Source: Myxococcales bacterium (GTDB lineage: Bacteria; Myxococcota_A; Polyangia; Polyangiales; Ga0077539). From it: a stretch of 64,000 nucleotides of DNA. Made by a program: the position numbers and the translations under genes. Under the pieces are notes generated by a model. That model was not told where the DNA came from, did not search any database, and saw only the letters and a program-made list of their open reading frames with translations. Within the stretch, counting starts at the first letter, position 1, and every line of letters begins with the position of its first letter. This document shows, piece after piece, positions 8,136-18,031 of the stretch. The stretch spans positions 1 through 64,000 of the forward strand of contig JAAFIF010000026.1 of the NCBI GenBank assembly GCA_013298625.1, given 5' to 3'.

Positions 8136-9512
8136 ATGGTGCTCTCTGCTCGCTCTTCGCTTGGCGCTTCGCTCATGATTTCGCTCGCGTTCGCCGCGTG
8201 CACGCCGCCGCCGCCGCCTCCCATGGAGGACGCGAGCCCGCAGCGCGACGGCTGCGTGGGAGCCGCGTGCCGGGAGGCGGGCTCGACGCCGGACGCCGCC
8301 GCGGACGGGGCAGTGGACATGGACGGCGCGGTGGACGGCGGCGAGGACGCGGGCGATGGCGGTGGAGCGAGCGCTCCCGATGCGTCCGACGGGTCGAGCG
8401 GAGACGTCGCCGTGGTGGTGGGGCGATGCACGGGCGTGATGGCGTCTCCGCTGGTGCTCGGCTCCGAGCCGCGGCAGCAAGCGCGCCGAGCGTTCGTGTC
8501 GCAGAGCGCCGCGGGCTTCTTCGTGGGCTATCCGATGCAGGTCGCGGGCGGAGACACCGTGCAGTTTCAGCGCATCTCGACGGCGGGCGCGTCGCTGGGG
8601 ATGACCAACGTCGTCGCGGCGCTGCCGGTCGCGCGCACGTCGGGGGGAGCGTTCGCCGTGACGCCGTCGGGCTTCTCGTCGGTGTTCAGCTCGAACTACG
8701 AGTTCGGCTTGGACATCTACATGCAGCGGCTCGACGCGATGGGCGCGACGATGGGCCCTGTCGTTCGCATCGTGAGCGACGGAGAGCTGTCCGAAGATCC
8801 GCAGGTGGTTCGCACGTCGGCGGGCGAGGTCGTGCTGTGGCGATCGACCAACGACATGCTGGGCGGTCAGCGGCTGCTGAGCAGCCTGGTCAACGGCGCA
8901 GCGGCGGGCGCGGCGGTCAGCGTCGGCCCCGCCATGACGCAGGCATCGTCCTTCGACGTCGTCACCGACGGAACGCGCATCGCCGTCGCCCTGGTCGCGC
9001 GCAACGAGCTCGGCCAGGGCAATGTGTTCTTGCAGATCCTCGACGCCAACGGGGCGCTGCAGCGCTCGGTGCCGCTCACGACGGGGGCGTTTGTCACCGA
9101 GGCGGTGAGCGTGGCGTTGCTCGGCACGGACGCCGTGGTCTCGTGGACCGCGCGCAACGCCGACGGGACGTTTCGGCTGCGTCGGGTCAACCTCGAGACG
9201 GGCGTAGCGGGTCCCGCTGCGGTGATCGAGGGCTTCGGGTTCGACGTGTCGCAAGCATCGATCGCTCCCGATCGCGACGGGCTCGTCGCGGCGATGCGCA
9301 CGACCACGCCGATGGGGGCGCGGGTCGCGGTCGCGCGCATCGGTCCTGCGCTGACGCTGCGCGAGGGGCTCTCTGCGATCGCCGCGTCGGGCCCGGGCGA
9401 TCAGGTGCGCATCGTGGGGCGCGGCGACGGGACGTTCGGCGTGGCGTGGGCCGACGAGACGTCGGCGCCGATGAACACCACGGTGAAGTTTCAGCTCGTG
9501 CGCTGCCCTTGA
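8136..9512 (+). CDS. Large secreted lipoprotein with Asp/Gly/Ala-rich linker
   Basis: A protein of 458 residues from ATG 8136. An in-frame GTG at 8100 would overlap the kinase stop by four bases, but the signal peptide fits best from 8136 and ends in FAAC near residue 21. Residues about 25-90 are a low-complexity Pro then Asp/Gly/Ala stretch, common in surface lipoproteins of this group. The remainder consists of repeated beta-strand blocks, probably a propeller-like surface domain (QFQRISTAGASLG, MQRLDAMGATMG). No enzyme motif is seen. It follows the kinase on the same strand but is likely transcribed from its own promoter. Confidence 0.8.
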   Translation: MVLSARSSLGASLMISLAFAACTPPPPPPMEDASPQRDGCVGAACREAGSTPDAAADGAVDMDGAVDGGEDAGDGGGASAPDASDGSSGDVAVVVGRCTGVMASPLVLGSEPRQQARRAFVSQSAAGFFVGYPMQVAGGDTVQFQRISTAGASLGMTNVVAALPVARTSGGAFAVTPSGFSSVFSSNYEFGLDIYMQRLDAMGATMGPVVRIVSDGELSEDPQVVRTSAGEVVLWRSTNDMLGGQRLLSSLVNGAAAGAAVSVGPAMTQASSFDVVTDGTRIAVALVARNELGQGNVFLQILDANGALQRSVPLTTGAFVTEAVSVALLGTDAVVSWTARNADGTFRLRRVNLETGVAGPAAVIEGFGFDVSQASIAPDRDGLVAAMRTTTPMGARVAVARIGPALTLREGLSAIAASGPGDQVRIVGRGDGTFGVAWADETSAPMNTTVKFQLVRCP

Positions 9513-9522
9513 GCGCGCGGGC

Positions 9523-10497
9523 TCAGCCCGCCACGGGCAGCGAGCGCTTGCCGGCGCGCGAGCCGTGCAGCTCGGCGAAATAGCGCTTGCGAAAGTGCAG
9601 CGTCGGCGCGTCGGTCCGCACGCTCTTCTCGTCGCCCGCCCTGGGAATCTCCGCAGGAAACGAACTCTCGACCACGAGCTTGTCCTCGCTCGCGATCTTC
9701 TTGTTCGACCAGTTGAAGGCCCAGTCGAACATCGGCGACGTCATGAAGTCCCGCGCCATCGTGAGCAGCATGCGCGTGCGCGTGGGCCCGACCGGGACGC
9801 ACGCGACCATCATGATCATGAGCCTGCCGTTGTTCGACAGGTCGAGGTTCATCTGGTTGGGCCAGCGCAGGTCGAGCGTCGCTTCGCCGTCTTTTTTGCC
9901 GTCGATTTGAATGTGTGTGTGCAGGCCCCAGGGCCGCTCTTCGCTGACGATGTCCATGCGCGACGCGCTCTTGTCCCTCATCGCGCGGCCGATGGTGCTG
10001 CGGTGGACGAAGGGCAGGTGCGGCCAGTCGAGCATGTTCTCCATCGCTCGCGTCCAGTGCGTCTCCCACTCGATGAACATCCCCGAGACGCGCACACCTT
10101 TGCGGCTGAGCACCTCGAGCACGTGGGGCTCTTCGCTCGGGGGCTCGAACGGGTCCGTGAAGACCCACACTTGACCGGCGATTTCACGGGTCGGAAGCGC
10201 GATCGCGTCGAGGTTGCTGAGCTTGGCGTCGGGGTTCCACGGGACGAGGCACGCGTGGCCTTGTCCGTCGAACTGCCAGCCGTGAAACGGGCACTCGACA
10301 CAGCCGTCCTTCACGAGCCCGAGCGACAGCTTGACCCCGCGGTGCGGGCAGCGATCGACCAGCGCGCTGGCGCGCCCCTGCTTGTCGCGAAAGAGCACCA
10401 CGGGCGTCCCCGCGATCTCTGTTCCCAACGGCTTCTGCGTGCCGAGTTGCTCCGAGAGCACCACCGGCGTCCACACTCGAGCGAATCCTTCGAACAT
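9523..10497 (-). CDS. Rieske-type non-heme iron oxygenase
   Basis: A protein of 324 residues. The N-terminal Rieske [2Fe-2S] domain has C50-P-H52 and C69-P-F-H72. The catalytic domain carries the mononuclear iron motif ENMLDWPHLPFVH, with D157, H160 and H165 spaced as in ring-hydroxylating dioxygenase alpha subunits. Such enzymes hydroxylate or demethylate aromatic or sterol-like substrates and need a reductase partner, which is not encoded next to it. The substrate cannot be read from sequence. It lies downstream of rlmI on the same strand, 48 bases away, and may be cotranscribed. Confidence 0.9.
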   Translation of the reverse strand: MFEGFARVWTPVVLSEQLGTQKPLGTEIAGTPVVLFRDKQGRASALVDRCPHRGVKLSLGLVKDGCVECPFHGWQFDGQGHACLVPWNPDAKLSNLDAIALPTREIAGQVWVFTDPFEPPSEEPHVLEVLSRKGVRVSGMFIEWETHWTRAMENMLDWPHLPFVHRSTIGRAMRDKSASRMDIVSEERPWGLHTHIQIDGKKDGEATLDLRWPNQMNLDLSNNGRLMIMMVACVPVGPTRTRMLLTMARDFMTSPMFDWAFNWSNKKIASEDKLVVESSFPAEIPRAGDEKSVRTDAPTLHFRKRYFAELHGSRAGKRSLPVAG

Positions 10498-10545
10498 CGG
10501 CCTCGACGGCTACGATGCCCGAATCTCCCCTCCGTTGCCCGTCGC

Positions 10546-11748
10546 TCAGCCCACGCGCGCCACGATCACCTTGAGGTATCGCCCCTCGGGAAACGCCGCA
10601 GGCACCAGGTGATCCGGCGGCTGCCCGAGCAACCTGAGCACCGTCACGTCCCGCTGTACGTCCCGCGCCCCCGTCGCGACGACGCGCAGAAAATCCCCGC
10701 CTGCCATCGCCTGCGAGCACGAGCAGCTCACGAGCAGACCGCCCGGCGCCACGAGTCGACACGCGAGCGCGTTGAGCTTGCGGTACATCCCGCGCGCCTC
10801 GTCGACGTCGCGCGCGCCCATCGCGAGCTTGGGCGGGTCGAGCACCACGAGGTCGAACACGCGACCTTCGTCGGCGAGCTGCGCCATCACCTTGCGCGCA
10901 TCGCCCCTGAGAAAGCGGATCTTCTCGGCGAGCCCCGCGGACTCTGCGGTCTTCGCCGCACAGTCGAGCGCGAACTGCGAGCTGTCGACGGCGGTCACCT
11001 CCGTCGCGCCGCCCCGCGCGGCGGCGAGCGAAAAGCCTCCGACGTACGAGTACAGGTCCAGCACGCGCCTGCCCTTCGCGAGCTGCTCGACCGCGGCGCG
11101 CGTCTCGCGTTGATCGAAGTAGTAGCCAGTCTTCTGCCCGCCTCCGCCCGGCGCGCCAGGAGGTTGGATCCTCCACTCGAAGCCGCGCTCGCGAAAGATC
11201 AAGTGCTCGACCGCGGGCCCGAGGACAGGGCCCTCTTTGACCTCGAAGCCCTCGATCTTTTGGTGCCGCGGAGAGGCCACCTCGATGATCGTCGTGGCGC
11301 CAGAGTGCTCGGCGAGCGCGCGCAAGATCGCGTCGCTGTGGCGCTTCATCCCGACGGTCAAGAACTGCGCTGCGAGCGCGTCGCCGTACGCATCCACGAT
11401 CAGCCCGGGCAGCCCGTCGCCCTCGGCGTGAATCAGCCGAAAGCCGTTGGTGTTCGCGTCGGGCAGCGAGAGCACCGAGCGACGCAGGTCGACGGCGGCC
11501 TTCACGCGACGCGAGAGCAGCGCGTCGTCGAGCGGCTCGCTCGCGTCGCGCGTGACGATGCGCACGGGGATCGCGCTGTCGGGGGAGTAGTAGCCGCGAC
11601 CAAGGAAATTTCCACGCGGATCGAGCACGTCGACGACGGAGCCCGCGCTCGCGGGCGCGTCCACCTTGGCGATGGCTTGTGCGAACACCCAGGGGTGCCC
11701 GGTCCAAACCGGCTGCACGTGTCCAGGGCGGAGGTGAACGATTCCCAT
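10546..11748 (-). CDS. rlmI: Class I 23S rRNA cytosine-C5 methyltransferase RlmI-like
   Basis: A protein of 400 residues. It has an N-terminal PUA-like RNA-binding domain (about 1-80), a central segment with GYYFDQRE, and a SAM-binding Rossmann fold (LDLYSYVGGFSLAAA). The catalytic DPPK motif and the CSCS motif hold the nucleophile region seen in RlmI/RlmO-type m5C methyltransferases. The family methylates C1962 of 23S rRNA in E. coli; the exact base here is inferred. It is divergent from the WGR gene at 11845. Confidence 0.88.
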   Translation of the reverse strand: MGIVHLRPGHVQPVWTGHPWVFAQAIAKVDAPASAGSVVDVLDPRGNFLGRGYYSPDSAIPVRIVTRDASEPLDDALLSRRVKAAVDLRRSVLSLPDANTNGFRLIHAEGDGLPGLIVDAYGDALAAQFLTVGMKRHSDAILRALAEHSGATTIIEVASPRHQKIEGFEVKEGPVLGPAVEHLIFRERGFEWRIQPPGAPGGGGQKTGYYFDQRETRAAVEQLAKGRRVLDLYSYVGGFSLAAARGGATEVTAVDSSQFALDCAAKTAESAGLAEKIRFLRGDARKVMAQLADEGRVFDLVVLDPPKLAMGARDVDEARGMYRKLNALACRLVAPGGLLVSCSCSQAMAGGDFLRVVATGARDVQRDVTVLRLLGQPPDHLVPAAFPEGRYLKVIVARVG

Positions 11749-11844
11749 TGGCTTCGAAACGGGACACTACAACGTTCGCGGCCGTGTACGATCCCCCCTC
11801 TTCGCCCGTTGCCTGTCGCGACGAGGCGAGCGGTAGGAGGTCAC

Positions 11845-12732
11845 ATGCGACGGTTCGAGTTCGTCGAGGGCACGAGCGCGAAGTTCTGGATGGCCGGCGT
11901 CGAAGGCGCGAATTTCATCGTGGTGTACGGGCGTCTCGGCACGCCCGGACAGCGCAAAGAGAAGGCTTTTCCCAGCGAAGACGGGGCTCGCAAAGAGCTC
12001 GACAAAAAGATCGCCGAGAAGCTCCGCGAGGGCTATCACGAGGTCGCCGCGGACGCCGCCGCGAGCGCGCCCGCGGGCGCCAAAGGAGCAGCGGCCGCGA
12101 GCGCCAAGCTCTCTCTTCCTCAGCGCGGACGGGCGCCGCGCGCAGACAAGGCGCTCATTGATCGCGCCGCGGCCTCGCTCGACAGCCTCGCCAAGAGCGC
12201 AGGTCGTCGAAGCTGGGTCGTGCAGCGCGCCGCGGATCGAGCGCGGCGGGACGTCCGCTCGCTCGGCACGGTCGATCCCGCGACGATCCCCGCGCTGTCG
12301 GGCCCGTTCGACGCGCTCGTCGCGCTCGCCGCCGCGCCGAAGGGACACAAGCGCATCCCCCTGTCCGTCGTGTGCTCGCTGCTCGCCGAGCTCGACGTCG
12401 CCGCGTACGAGAAGGCTACCGCTGCGTGGAAGTCGTCGATCGCGCCGACCGCTGCGACGGCGAAGGTCGTCGACGCGATGGTCAAGCAGCGCGACGCGAT
12501 CGAAGACGCAGAGCTGTCCCTGCGCGTCGGCGTCCTGCTCGCGCAGCGCCCCGGCCGCGCAGGAACCGTGAGCAAACACGGCGTCGCCCGCCGCTTCGCC
12601 AAAGACGTCAAGCCGCACCTCGAGTCGTACCTCGTCTCGAAGGGCGGCCGCATCCGCGGGCACTTGGACGCGATCGAGACCAAGGGCGACCCCACGCTGG
12701 CCGCCGTCGTCAGCGCGCTGAAGAGCGCGTAA
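11845..12732 (+). CDS. Stand-alone WGR-domain protein
   Basis: A protein of 295 residues. The ATG at 11845 follows a strong ribosome-binding site (TAGGAGG, 11834-11840). Residues about 1-75 form a WGR domain (FIVVYGRLGTPGQ, then a helix with EDGARKELDKKIAEK), known from PARP and MolR proteins as a nucleic-acid or partner-binding module. A linker and an all-helical C-terminal domain of about 200 residues follow, unrecognised. No PARP catalytic domain is present. Its last 23 bases overlap the convergent rhodanese-lipoprotein gene. Confidence 0.8.
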   Translation: MRRFEFVEGTSAKFWMAGVEGANFIVVYGRLGTPGQRKEKAFPSEDGARKELDKKIAEKLREGYHEVAADAAASAPAGAKGAAAASAKLSLPQRGRAPRADKALIDRAAASLDSLAKSAGRRSWVVQRAADRARRDVRSLGTVDPATIPALSGPFDALVALAAAPKGHKRIPLSVVCSLLAELDVAAYEKATAAWKSSIAPTAATAKVVDAMVKQRDAIEDAELSLRVGVLLAQRPGRAGTVSKHGVARRFAKDVKPHLESYLVSKGGRIRGHLDAIETKGDPTLAAVVSALKSA

Positions 12733-14245
12733 GCGCGGCTGTTGTGGTCACCGTTGGGGGCGCGTGCGGGTCGAGCACGACCGTAAACGTCGGCAGCCCG
12801 CGCGCGAGCCGCGAGAGCGTCTGTCGCGCTTGCGCCTCGCCGAGCCGCAGCATGAGCCGCGACAGCGCCGCTTCGTCCGCGGGGACGCCGACGACGTCGA
12901 GCGCGTGCTCCGAGAGAAATCCCGCGCTCTCGTCGCGCACGAAGGCCTCGACCTGCGGGTGCACGATGAACACTCCGTCGCCGACCACGCTGGGCGAGAG
13001 CATGGGGACGCGCGTGTGCGCCCTCACCGCGCGACGAACGCGCACCTCGACGACGCCGTGCTCGTGGTGCTCGCCTTCGAGCACTTCGAAGTCGAGCGAC
13101 TCGGGCCTGCGCCACGCGAGGCGGAGCACCGCGCGCAGCGAGGCGCGCACGAGGTCCGCGCGGGTCTGATAGCTCTCGGCGTGCTCGAGCATCGTGCGAA
13201 GGTGTCCGCAGCCGATGTGCTCGGCGCGCGTGAAGTGCTCGAGCACGACCGGCTCGAGCTCGTGAGGCGGCCTCAACAGCAGCGCGATGGTGCTCGCGCG
13301 GTCGCGCGGTCGACGCTCGCTCGACACGCGAGGATCGTTGGACAGCGCGTGTTGGATGCGCTCGATCGTGTGCGCGTCCGAGTGCATGTAGATGCGCCCA
13401 AACGCGTCGGCGTGCTCGGCGAGCAGCGCGTCGAGCGCCGTCTCGCGGACGCGCTCGTGCGTCAACTGCTCGAGGGCCGTCAGCGCGAGGACGAGCTCGC
13501 CGACGTCGCCGCCGGGCGTTCCGAGCACGGGGGAGGTCGAGCGGCCGTCGATGCACGACTCGCTGCCGGCGCTGAGGATCGACGCGGCCGTGCTCCACCG
13601 AACGGCGTCGGGGCGCGAGAGCCTCGCGCGCAGGGCGTCAACGGTGAGCCGCTCGGCGGGGGGTAGAGCAGCGGCGTCTTCGGCTTCGTGCGTCGAGCGC
13701 GTCGCGTCGCTGTTCGCCGCGGCGTCGCGGTCGTCGCGCGCGGCGATGGTGCTGCGATCGACGGGCAATCCGTGTGATTGCCACTCGAGCATTCCGCCGG
13801 TGAGCGACGCGACCGCGCGAAACCCGAGGGCTTCGAGCTGCTCTGCTGCGCGGGCCGAGCGTCGTCCCGAGCGGCACACGAGCACGATGGGCTCGTCGTG
13901 GCGCCACTGTGCTGCGCTCGCTTCGATCTCGCGCTGCGGTACCCACTGCGCGCCCACGATGTGTCCGAGCTCTCCCTCGACTTCGTCTCGCTCGCGGATG
14001 TCCACGACGCGCATGCCGCAGTGGTGCTCGGCGAGGACCGTGCTGGGGATCTCGAGCGTTCCTCCGCGGGTGCGGGTGAAGTGCGACTGTGGCGCGGCGT
14101 GGATCGCGGCTGCGACCGTCGAGCACGACGCCCACTGTGCGCGGGCCGCGGGCGCGGACGGGCGCACGTCGGTCTCGACGCGCCGCGAGGCGCACCCGGC
14201 GATCGAGGCGCAAATCCCCAGTACGACTGCAGTGTTGCGAAACAC
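12710..14245 (-). CDS. Rhodanese-domain lipoprotein
   Basis: A protein of 511 residues from GTG 14245, chosen because AAGGAG lies 11 bases upstream and a lipoprotein signal with lipobox IAGC18 follows; the frame is open to 14377. Residues about 62-165 are a rhodanese domain with catalytic C124 in the loop CRSGRRS, so it may move sulfur or act as a phosphatase-like binding fold in the periplasm. Residues 165-511 are mostly helical, HEAT-like, and unrecognised. This is an uncommon pairing of rhodanese with a lipid anchor and a helical scaffold. Confidence 0.8.
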   Translation of the reverse strand: MFRNTAVVLGICASIAGCASRRVETDVRPSAPAARAQWASCSTVAAAIHAAPQSHFTRTRGGTLEIPSTVLAEHHCGMRVVDIRERDEVEGELGHIVGAQWVPQREIEASAAQWRHDEPIVLVCRSGRRSARAAEQLEALGFRAVASLTGGMLEWQSHGLPVDRSTIAARDDRDAAANSDATRSTHEAEDAAALPPAERLTVDALRARLSRPDAVRWSTAASILSAGSESCIDGRSTSPVLGTPGGDVGELVLALTALEQLTHERVRETALDALLAEHADAFGRIYMHSDAHTIERIQHALSNDPRVSSERRPRDRASTIALLLRPPHELEPVVLEHFTRAEHIGCGHLRTMLEHAESYQTRADLVRASLRAVLRLAWRRPESLDFEVLEGEHHEHGVVEVRVRRAVRAHTRVPMLSPSVVGDGVFIVHPQVEAFVRDESAGFLSEHALDVVGVPADEAALSRLMLRLGEAQARQTLSRLARGLPTFTVVLDPHAPPTVTTTAALTRSSAR

Positions 14246-14386
14246 GTGAAACGAGACTCCTTCGACCCTGCGCCCGATGCTCGTCCTGTGCCATCGGCGT
14301 AATTTCAGGGTAAATTGGCCAGTCTCGCCCTCGTGCGCGTCACGCAGCGTGAAACGCAATGAAACGCTGTTTCGCAACGCGAACGA

Positions 14387-17300
14387 TCACCCCGGGTCCA
14401 TCTCTCTCGGGGGAAACACGTCGCACGCCGCCGCGCTCACCATCACGTCCGCGTCGTCGCGAAGCGCGCGCAATCGCTTCAGCCGCGGCAGCGTCCATCC
14501 TCGGTCGGGGCCGGCGTCTCGCTGCAGCGCCCACACCGCCACGCGCCGCGCCGTAGGCGAATAGCTCTTCGCCAGGCGCTCGACGAACTCCTCGAGCTCC
14601 CACGGGTTCACCTTCTCGACGCCCTCTTTGCACGCGTACAGCGCGTCCGCGTGCAGCGCTCCCCGGGCCGCGCGCTGCTCGATCCACTGGGCGAACTCCT
14701 GCGCAGGCAGCGTCACGCCCGCGATGCGCGCGCACGTCGCCGAGTGTCGCGGGTCGTCCGAGAGCGCGTCGATGATCGCGCGAGCGGCCTGCTGCCACGT
14801 CGTCCACGCCCGGATCGGAAGCGCGCAAAGCCCGCGAATCGCCTCGCCGAACGCGCGTCGGTCGACCGAGAGCGCGACGAACGCGCCCGCGACGAGCCCG
14901 AGGTCCGCGTCGCGTCCGCGCGACAAGATCGCCTGCGTCGCCGCCGCGACCTCGTCGCTGTACATCGAGCTCAGGCGCGCTTCGATCGCGCGCAGCATGA
15001 CTCGGTCCGGGTCGGTGACCGCCACGGTCTGCGCCCGTTGCAAGAGCGCTAGACGCGCCTCGACGTCGGGCCGCTCGAGCACCTTCGCGAGCAGCGCGCT
15101 GAGCTTTCGATCGCTCTCGGCCGTCAGGTAGTTCGCCGGAACATCGCCCACGCGGCTCGCCGTGATCCAGTCTCCCTCGCGCACGGCGCGCTCGTAGATC
15201 GCCCACGGCTCGGGGCGCTCGAGGTGCTCCCACAGCGCGCGCATCAGCGCGATGCGCACGTCGCGGTGCAGCTTGGGCTCGCGGTCGATCTCGATCAGCC
15301 GCTCGAAAGCCGCGTCGGCGCGCAGCGAGCCGAGCAAGCGAAGGACCTCTTTGGCGACGGTGACCTTCTGCATCGGCGCGCCGGACAACACCCGGATCGC
15401 CTGCTCTGCCGGCACGTCCGAGAGCGCCTTGCGCAGCGCGTACACCGCGAACCGCGCGCGCCCGTCGCCGAGGCACTCGATCAGCGTCCCCAGCCCCTGG
15501 CCTGCGTCGCACCGCGCGAGCACTCGGATGGCCTTCTCTTGCACCGCTGCGCGCGGGTCGCTCGCTCGCGCGCACAGCCCGCGCATGTCCGCGTACACGA
15601 GCGCGGGCAGCGCGCTCACGCACGAGAGCAGCGTCGGGGTGTCGCGCTTCTCGTCGTCGAGCACCGCTTCGAGGGCGCGCGCGTAGTGCGCGTTCATCGT
15701 GGGCGTCCAGCGAAAGAGGCCGTCGCGAAACAAGAGGACCCACGCGGTCATGCCGGTCGCGAAGCGCCCCGCGACGACCCGACCCGCGACGAACGGCGCG
15801 AGCAGCTCTTGCCTGCGCAAATGCAGGTGATTTCGCACTGAGCTCAGCGCGATCAAGCTCGGGTCCGCGTCGACGAGGGCCCCGAGCCGCCGCTCGTAGC
15901 CCGCGCGGTCTCCTGCTCGCAGCGCCGCGAGCGCTGGCTCGACCTCGCTCGCGTACGCCGCGCGGCGCGCGGTCTGATCGAGCGCCTCGCTCAGCGCCTC
16001 GGGCCACGCGAAGCCCGCGCTTGCGATCGCTCCTCGCGCGAACGCCGTGACCGTCGTCCACCATCGTCGCTCGGTCCATCGCGAAAACAGCTGAGAAAAC
16101 ACAGGGTCGATCGACGCTCGATCGTGCCGCGCGAGGACCAATGCGCACCACTGAGACACCTCTGGCCACGGCGAGCTCAGCGCGTGCTCGAGCGCCAGGG
16201 CGCTCATCCCCGGCACGAGCGCGACGCGGGCATCGATGCTCGCGAGCAGCTGCACAAACGGGCCGCTGCGCTCGCGCTTCGCCCACTCTCGCGCCACCTC
16301 GAGCAGCGTCGGCGCCGCGGCGCGCAGGTCGTCCGCGCTCAAGTGCCGGCCCAGGTGGTAGTCGTAGAGCTGCCCGCGCTCGCGCAAGAGCACCGCGAGC
16401 CACTGCGCGCCCCACGCGGCGTCGCGCCCGAACGAGCGCAGGACGAGCTTCTCTGCGTACGCGGCGGTCGAGGCGCTGAGGTCCGACGCGTCGAGCGCGT
16501 CGCGGACGATCTTCGCGACGAGCTCGAGCGGGATCATCGCGAGGCTCTCTCTCGGCCACTGCGAGAGCGCCTCGAGCATGACCCTGCGCACGGGGTCTTG
16601 CTCGAACTTGCGCGCGGTCACGAGCGCGACGGCGTCGGTGACGAGCGCGGCGTCCTTGCGGCGTCCCGCGATCTGCAAGAGCACCCTGAGCGCGACCGCG
16701 CGATGCTCTCCTTCGGGGTGGGCGAGCAGGTCGGCGCAGGCGCTTTGGGCGTCGTTCCACGAGAGAAATCGCGCGTATTCTGCGCGGGCTTGCGGCTGCG
16801 TGTGCAGGGCCGAGACCTCGCGCAGGTGCCGCCAGGCCTCGCGCTCGGCGAGCTCGTGGGAAAGCCCGTCGAGCTCGTGCGGCGCGATCACTCCTCGGTG
16901 GTCACGGAGCGCGACGCTCCATCGCTCGAACGCCGCTTCGCGCGCCGGCGAGGGCGCGAGGCAGCGCAGCGCCCACGAGCCCCAGCGCGGAGCAGACTCG
17001 GGGCGCTCGAGCCACACGTGGGCCACGGCGCGCAGGCGGCTCTCGCTCGCGGTCCTCCACCACAGGGCGTCGGTGCGCTGGATCATGGCGGGCGCCTCGC
17101 GGGCGAGCTGCGCGAAGGCCTCGTCCGAGAGCGCTTCGAGGGCGCGCTTCGAGCTCCGCGCTTCGATCACTCGCGCGATCCCGTGCTTCGCGAGCAGCGC
17201 GCTCGTCGCCTCGGGGCGTCGCCCTGCGAGCTTCGCGATCACCGCGGCGTCTGGCTGAGAGCCCCGCTCGAGCATCGCGTCGACCAGCGAGAGCGCTGCG

Positions 17301-17947
17301 TCCGCGACGCGCCCTGCCAACGTCCCGAGGTGCTCTCGCAGCAGCATTCGCGTGACGTCGTCTGCGTCTCCTCGCTGCGCGCGCACGCGGTCCTCGAGCA
17401 CGCCCGCGAGCGCGACGGGGTGCTGCCTCGCGAGGCGCAGCCAGAACGTCGTCGAAGGCCGAGAGAGCGCCCTCGCGCTGTGCCGTCGCACCGCGCTGGC
17501 GCTCGCGTACGTGAGCAGATCCGCGAAGTGCACCACCCCCTGCTTCTTCGCCACCCAATCGATGAACGCGTCGACCACCGCCGTTCGTCCCGCGCGCGCG
17601 AGGTGCCCGAGCAGCTTCTTCTCTCGGCCCATCTCGAAGGCGAGCTTCGTCGCTTCGAGCGCCTGCGCGTCGTCGCACGCGAGGGCGACGAGCCGCAGCG
17701 CCAGGGACCGGACCAGCCGCGATGGGTCGCACACCATCGAGAAGACCAGCGCTCCGTCGCGGCTCGTGAAGGCGGTCGCGAGCGCGAGCCTGCGCTGGTA
17801 GGGGCTCTCCGAGCGGGCCAGATCGCGGGCGATCGCGCGCGCTTCGGCCACCTCGTCCTTCGCGCGCAGGCCCAACGCGACCGCGCGCTTGATGCGTTGG
17901 TCGTGCGAGATCCCGTCGACTTCAGCGAGCCACGCGCTCGTGTCCAT
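14387..17947 (-). CDS. 1186-residue HEAT-repeat-like protein
   Basis: A very long cytoplasmic protein, all helical, with no signal peptide or enzyme motif. Paired amphipathic helices recur along its length (for example SLALRLVALACDDAQALEATKLAFE near 80-105 and similar pairs to the C-terminus), as in HEAT/ARM repeat scaffolds. The ATG at 17947 is preceded by GAGGAG at a spacing of 6-7 bases. It is followed upstream by a propeller-like protein gene (18032-19000) on the same strand, 84 bases away, suggesting a two-component scaffold. Function unknown; a role in large-complex assembly is inferred. Confidence 0.75.
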   Translation of the reverse strand: MDTSAWLAEVDGISHDQRIKRAVALGLRAKDEVAEARAIARDLARSESPYQRRLALATAFTSRDGALVFSMVCDPSRLVRSLALRLVALACDDAQALEATKLAFEMGREKKLLGHLARAGRTAVVDAFIDWVAKKQGVVHFADLLTYASASAVRRHSARALSRPSTTFWLRLARQHPVALAGVLEDRVRAQRGDADDVTRMLLREHLGTLAGRVADAALSLVDAMLERGSQPDAAVIAKLAGRRPEATSALLAKHGIARVIEARSSKRALEALSDEAFAQLAREAPAMIQRTDALWWRTASESRLRAVAHVWLERPESAPRWGSWALRCLAPSPAREAAFERWSVALRDHRGVIAPHELDGLSHELAEREAWRHLREVSALHTQPQARAEYARFLSWNDAQSACADLLAHPEGEHRAVALRVLLQIAGRRKDAALVTDAVALVTARKFEQDPVRRVMLEALSQWPRESLAMIPLELVAKIVRDALDASDLSASTAAYAEKLVLRSFGRDAAWGAQWLAVLLRERGQLYDYHLGRHLSADDLRAAAPTLLEVAREWAKRERSGPFVQLLASIDARVALVPGMSALALEHALSSPWPEVSQWCALVLARHDRASIDPVFSQLFSRWTERRWWTTVTAFARGAIASAGFAWPEALSEALDQTARRAAYASEVEPALAALRAGDRAGYERRLGALVDADPSLIALSSVRNHLHLRRQELLAPFVAGRVVAGRFATGMTAWVLLFRDGLFRWTPTMNAHYARALEAVLDDEKRDTPTLLSCVSALPALVYADMRGLCARASDPRAAVQEKAIRVLARCDAGQGLGTLIECLGDGRARFAVYALRKALSDVPAEQAIRVLSGAPMQKVTVAKEVLRLLGSLRADAAFERLIEIDREPKLHRDVRIALMRALWEHLERPEPWAIYERAVREGDWITASRVGDVPANYLTAESDRKLSALLAKVLERPDVEARLALLQRAQTVAVTDPDRVMLRAIEARLSSMYSDEVAAATQAILSRGRDADLGLVAGAFVALSVDRRAFGEAIRGLCALPIRAWTTWQQAARAIIDALSDDPRHSATCARIAGVTLPAQEFAQWIEQRAARGALHADALYACKEGVEKVNPWELEEFVERLAKSYSPTARRVAVWALQRDAGPDRGWTLPRLKRLRALRDDADVMVSAAACDVFPPREMDPG

Positions 17948-18031
17948 ACCCAGCTCCTCGTGCGCTGCGAGCGTGCTTGCTCGCCGCGAAGAGGACGAGG
18001 CTGAGTCTGCCCATCGCGCTTGTCGAGGTGC

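Noticed and set aside
14340..16760. 806-codon minus-strand frame, and the 626-codon plus-strand frame at 16124-18004
   Set aside because: Both are shadows of the HEAT-like protein gene, with extremely Arg-rich translations.
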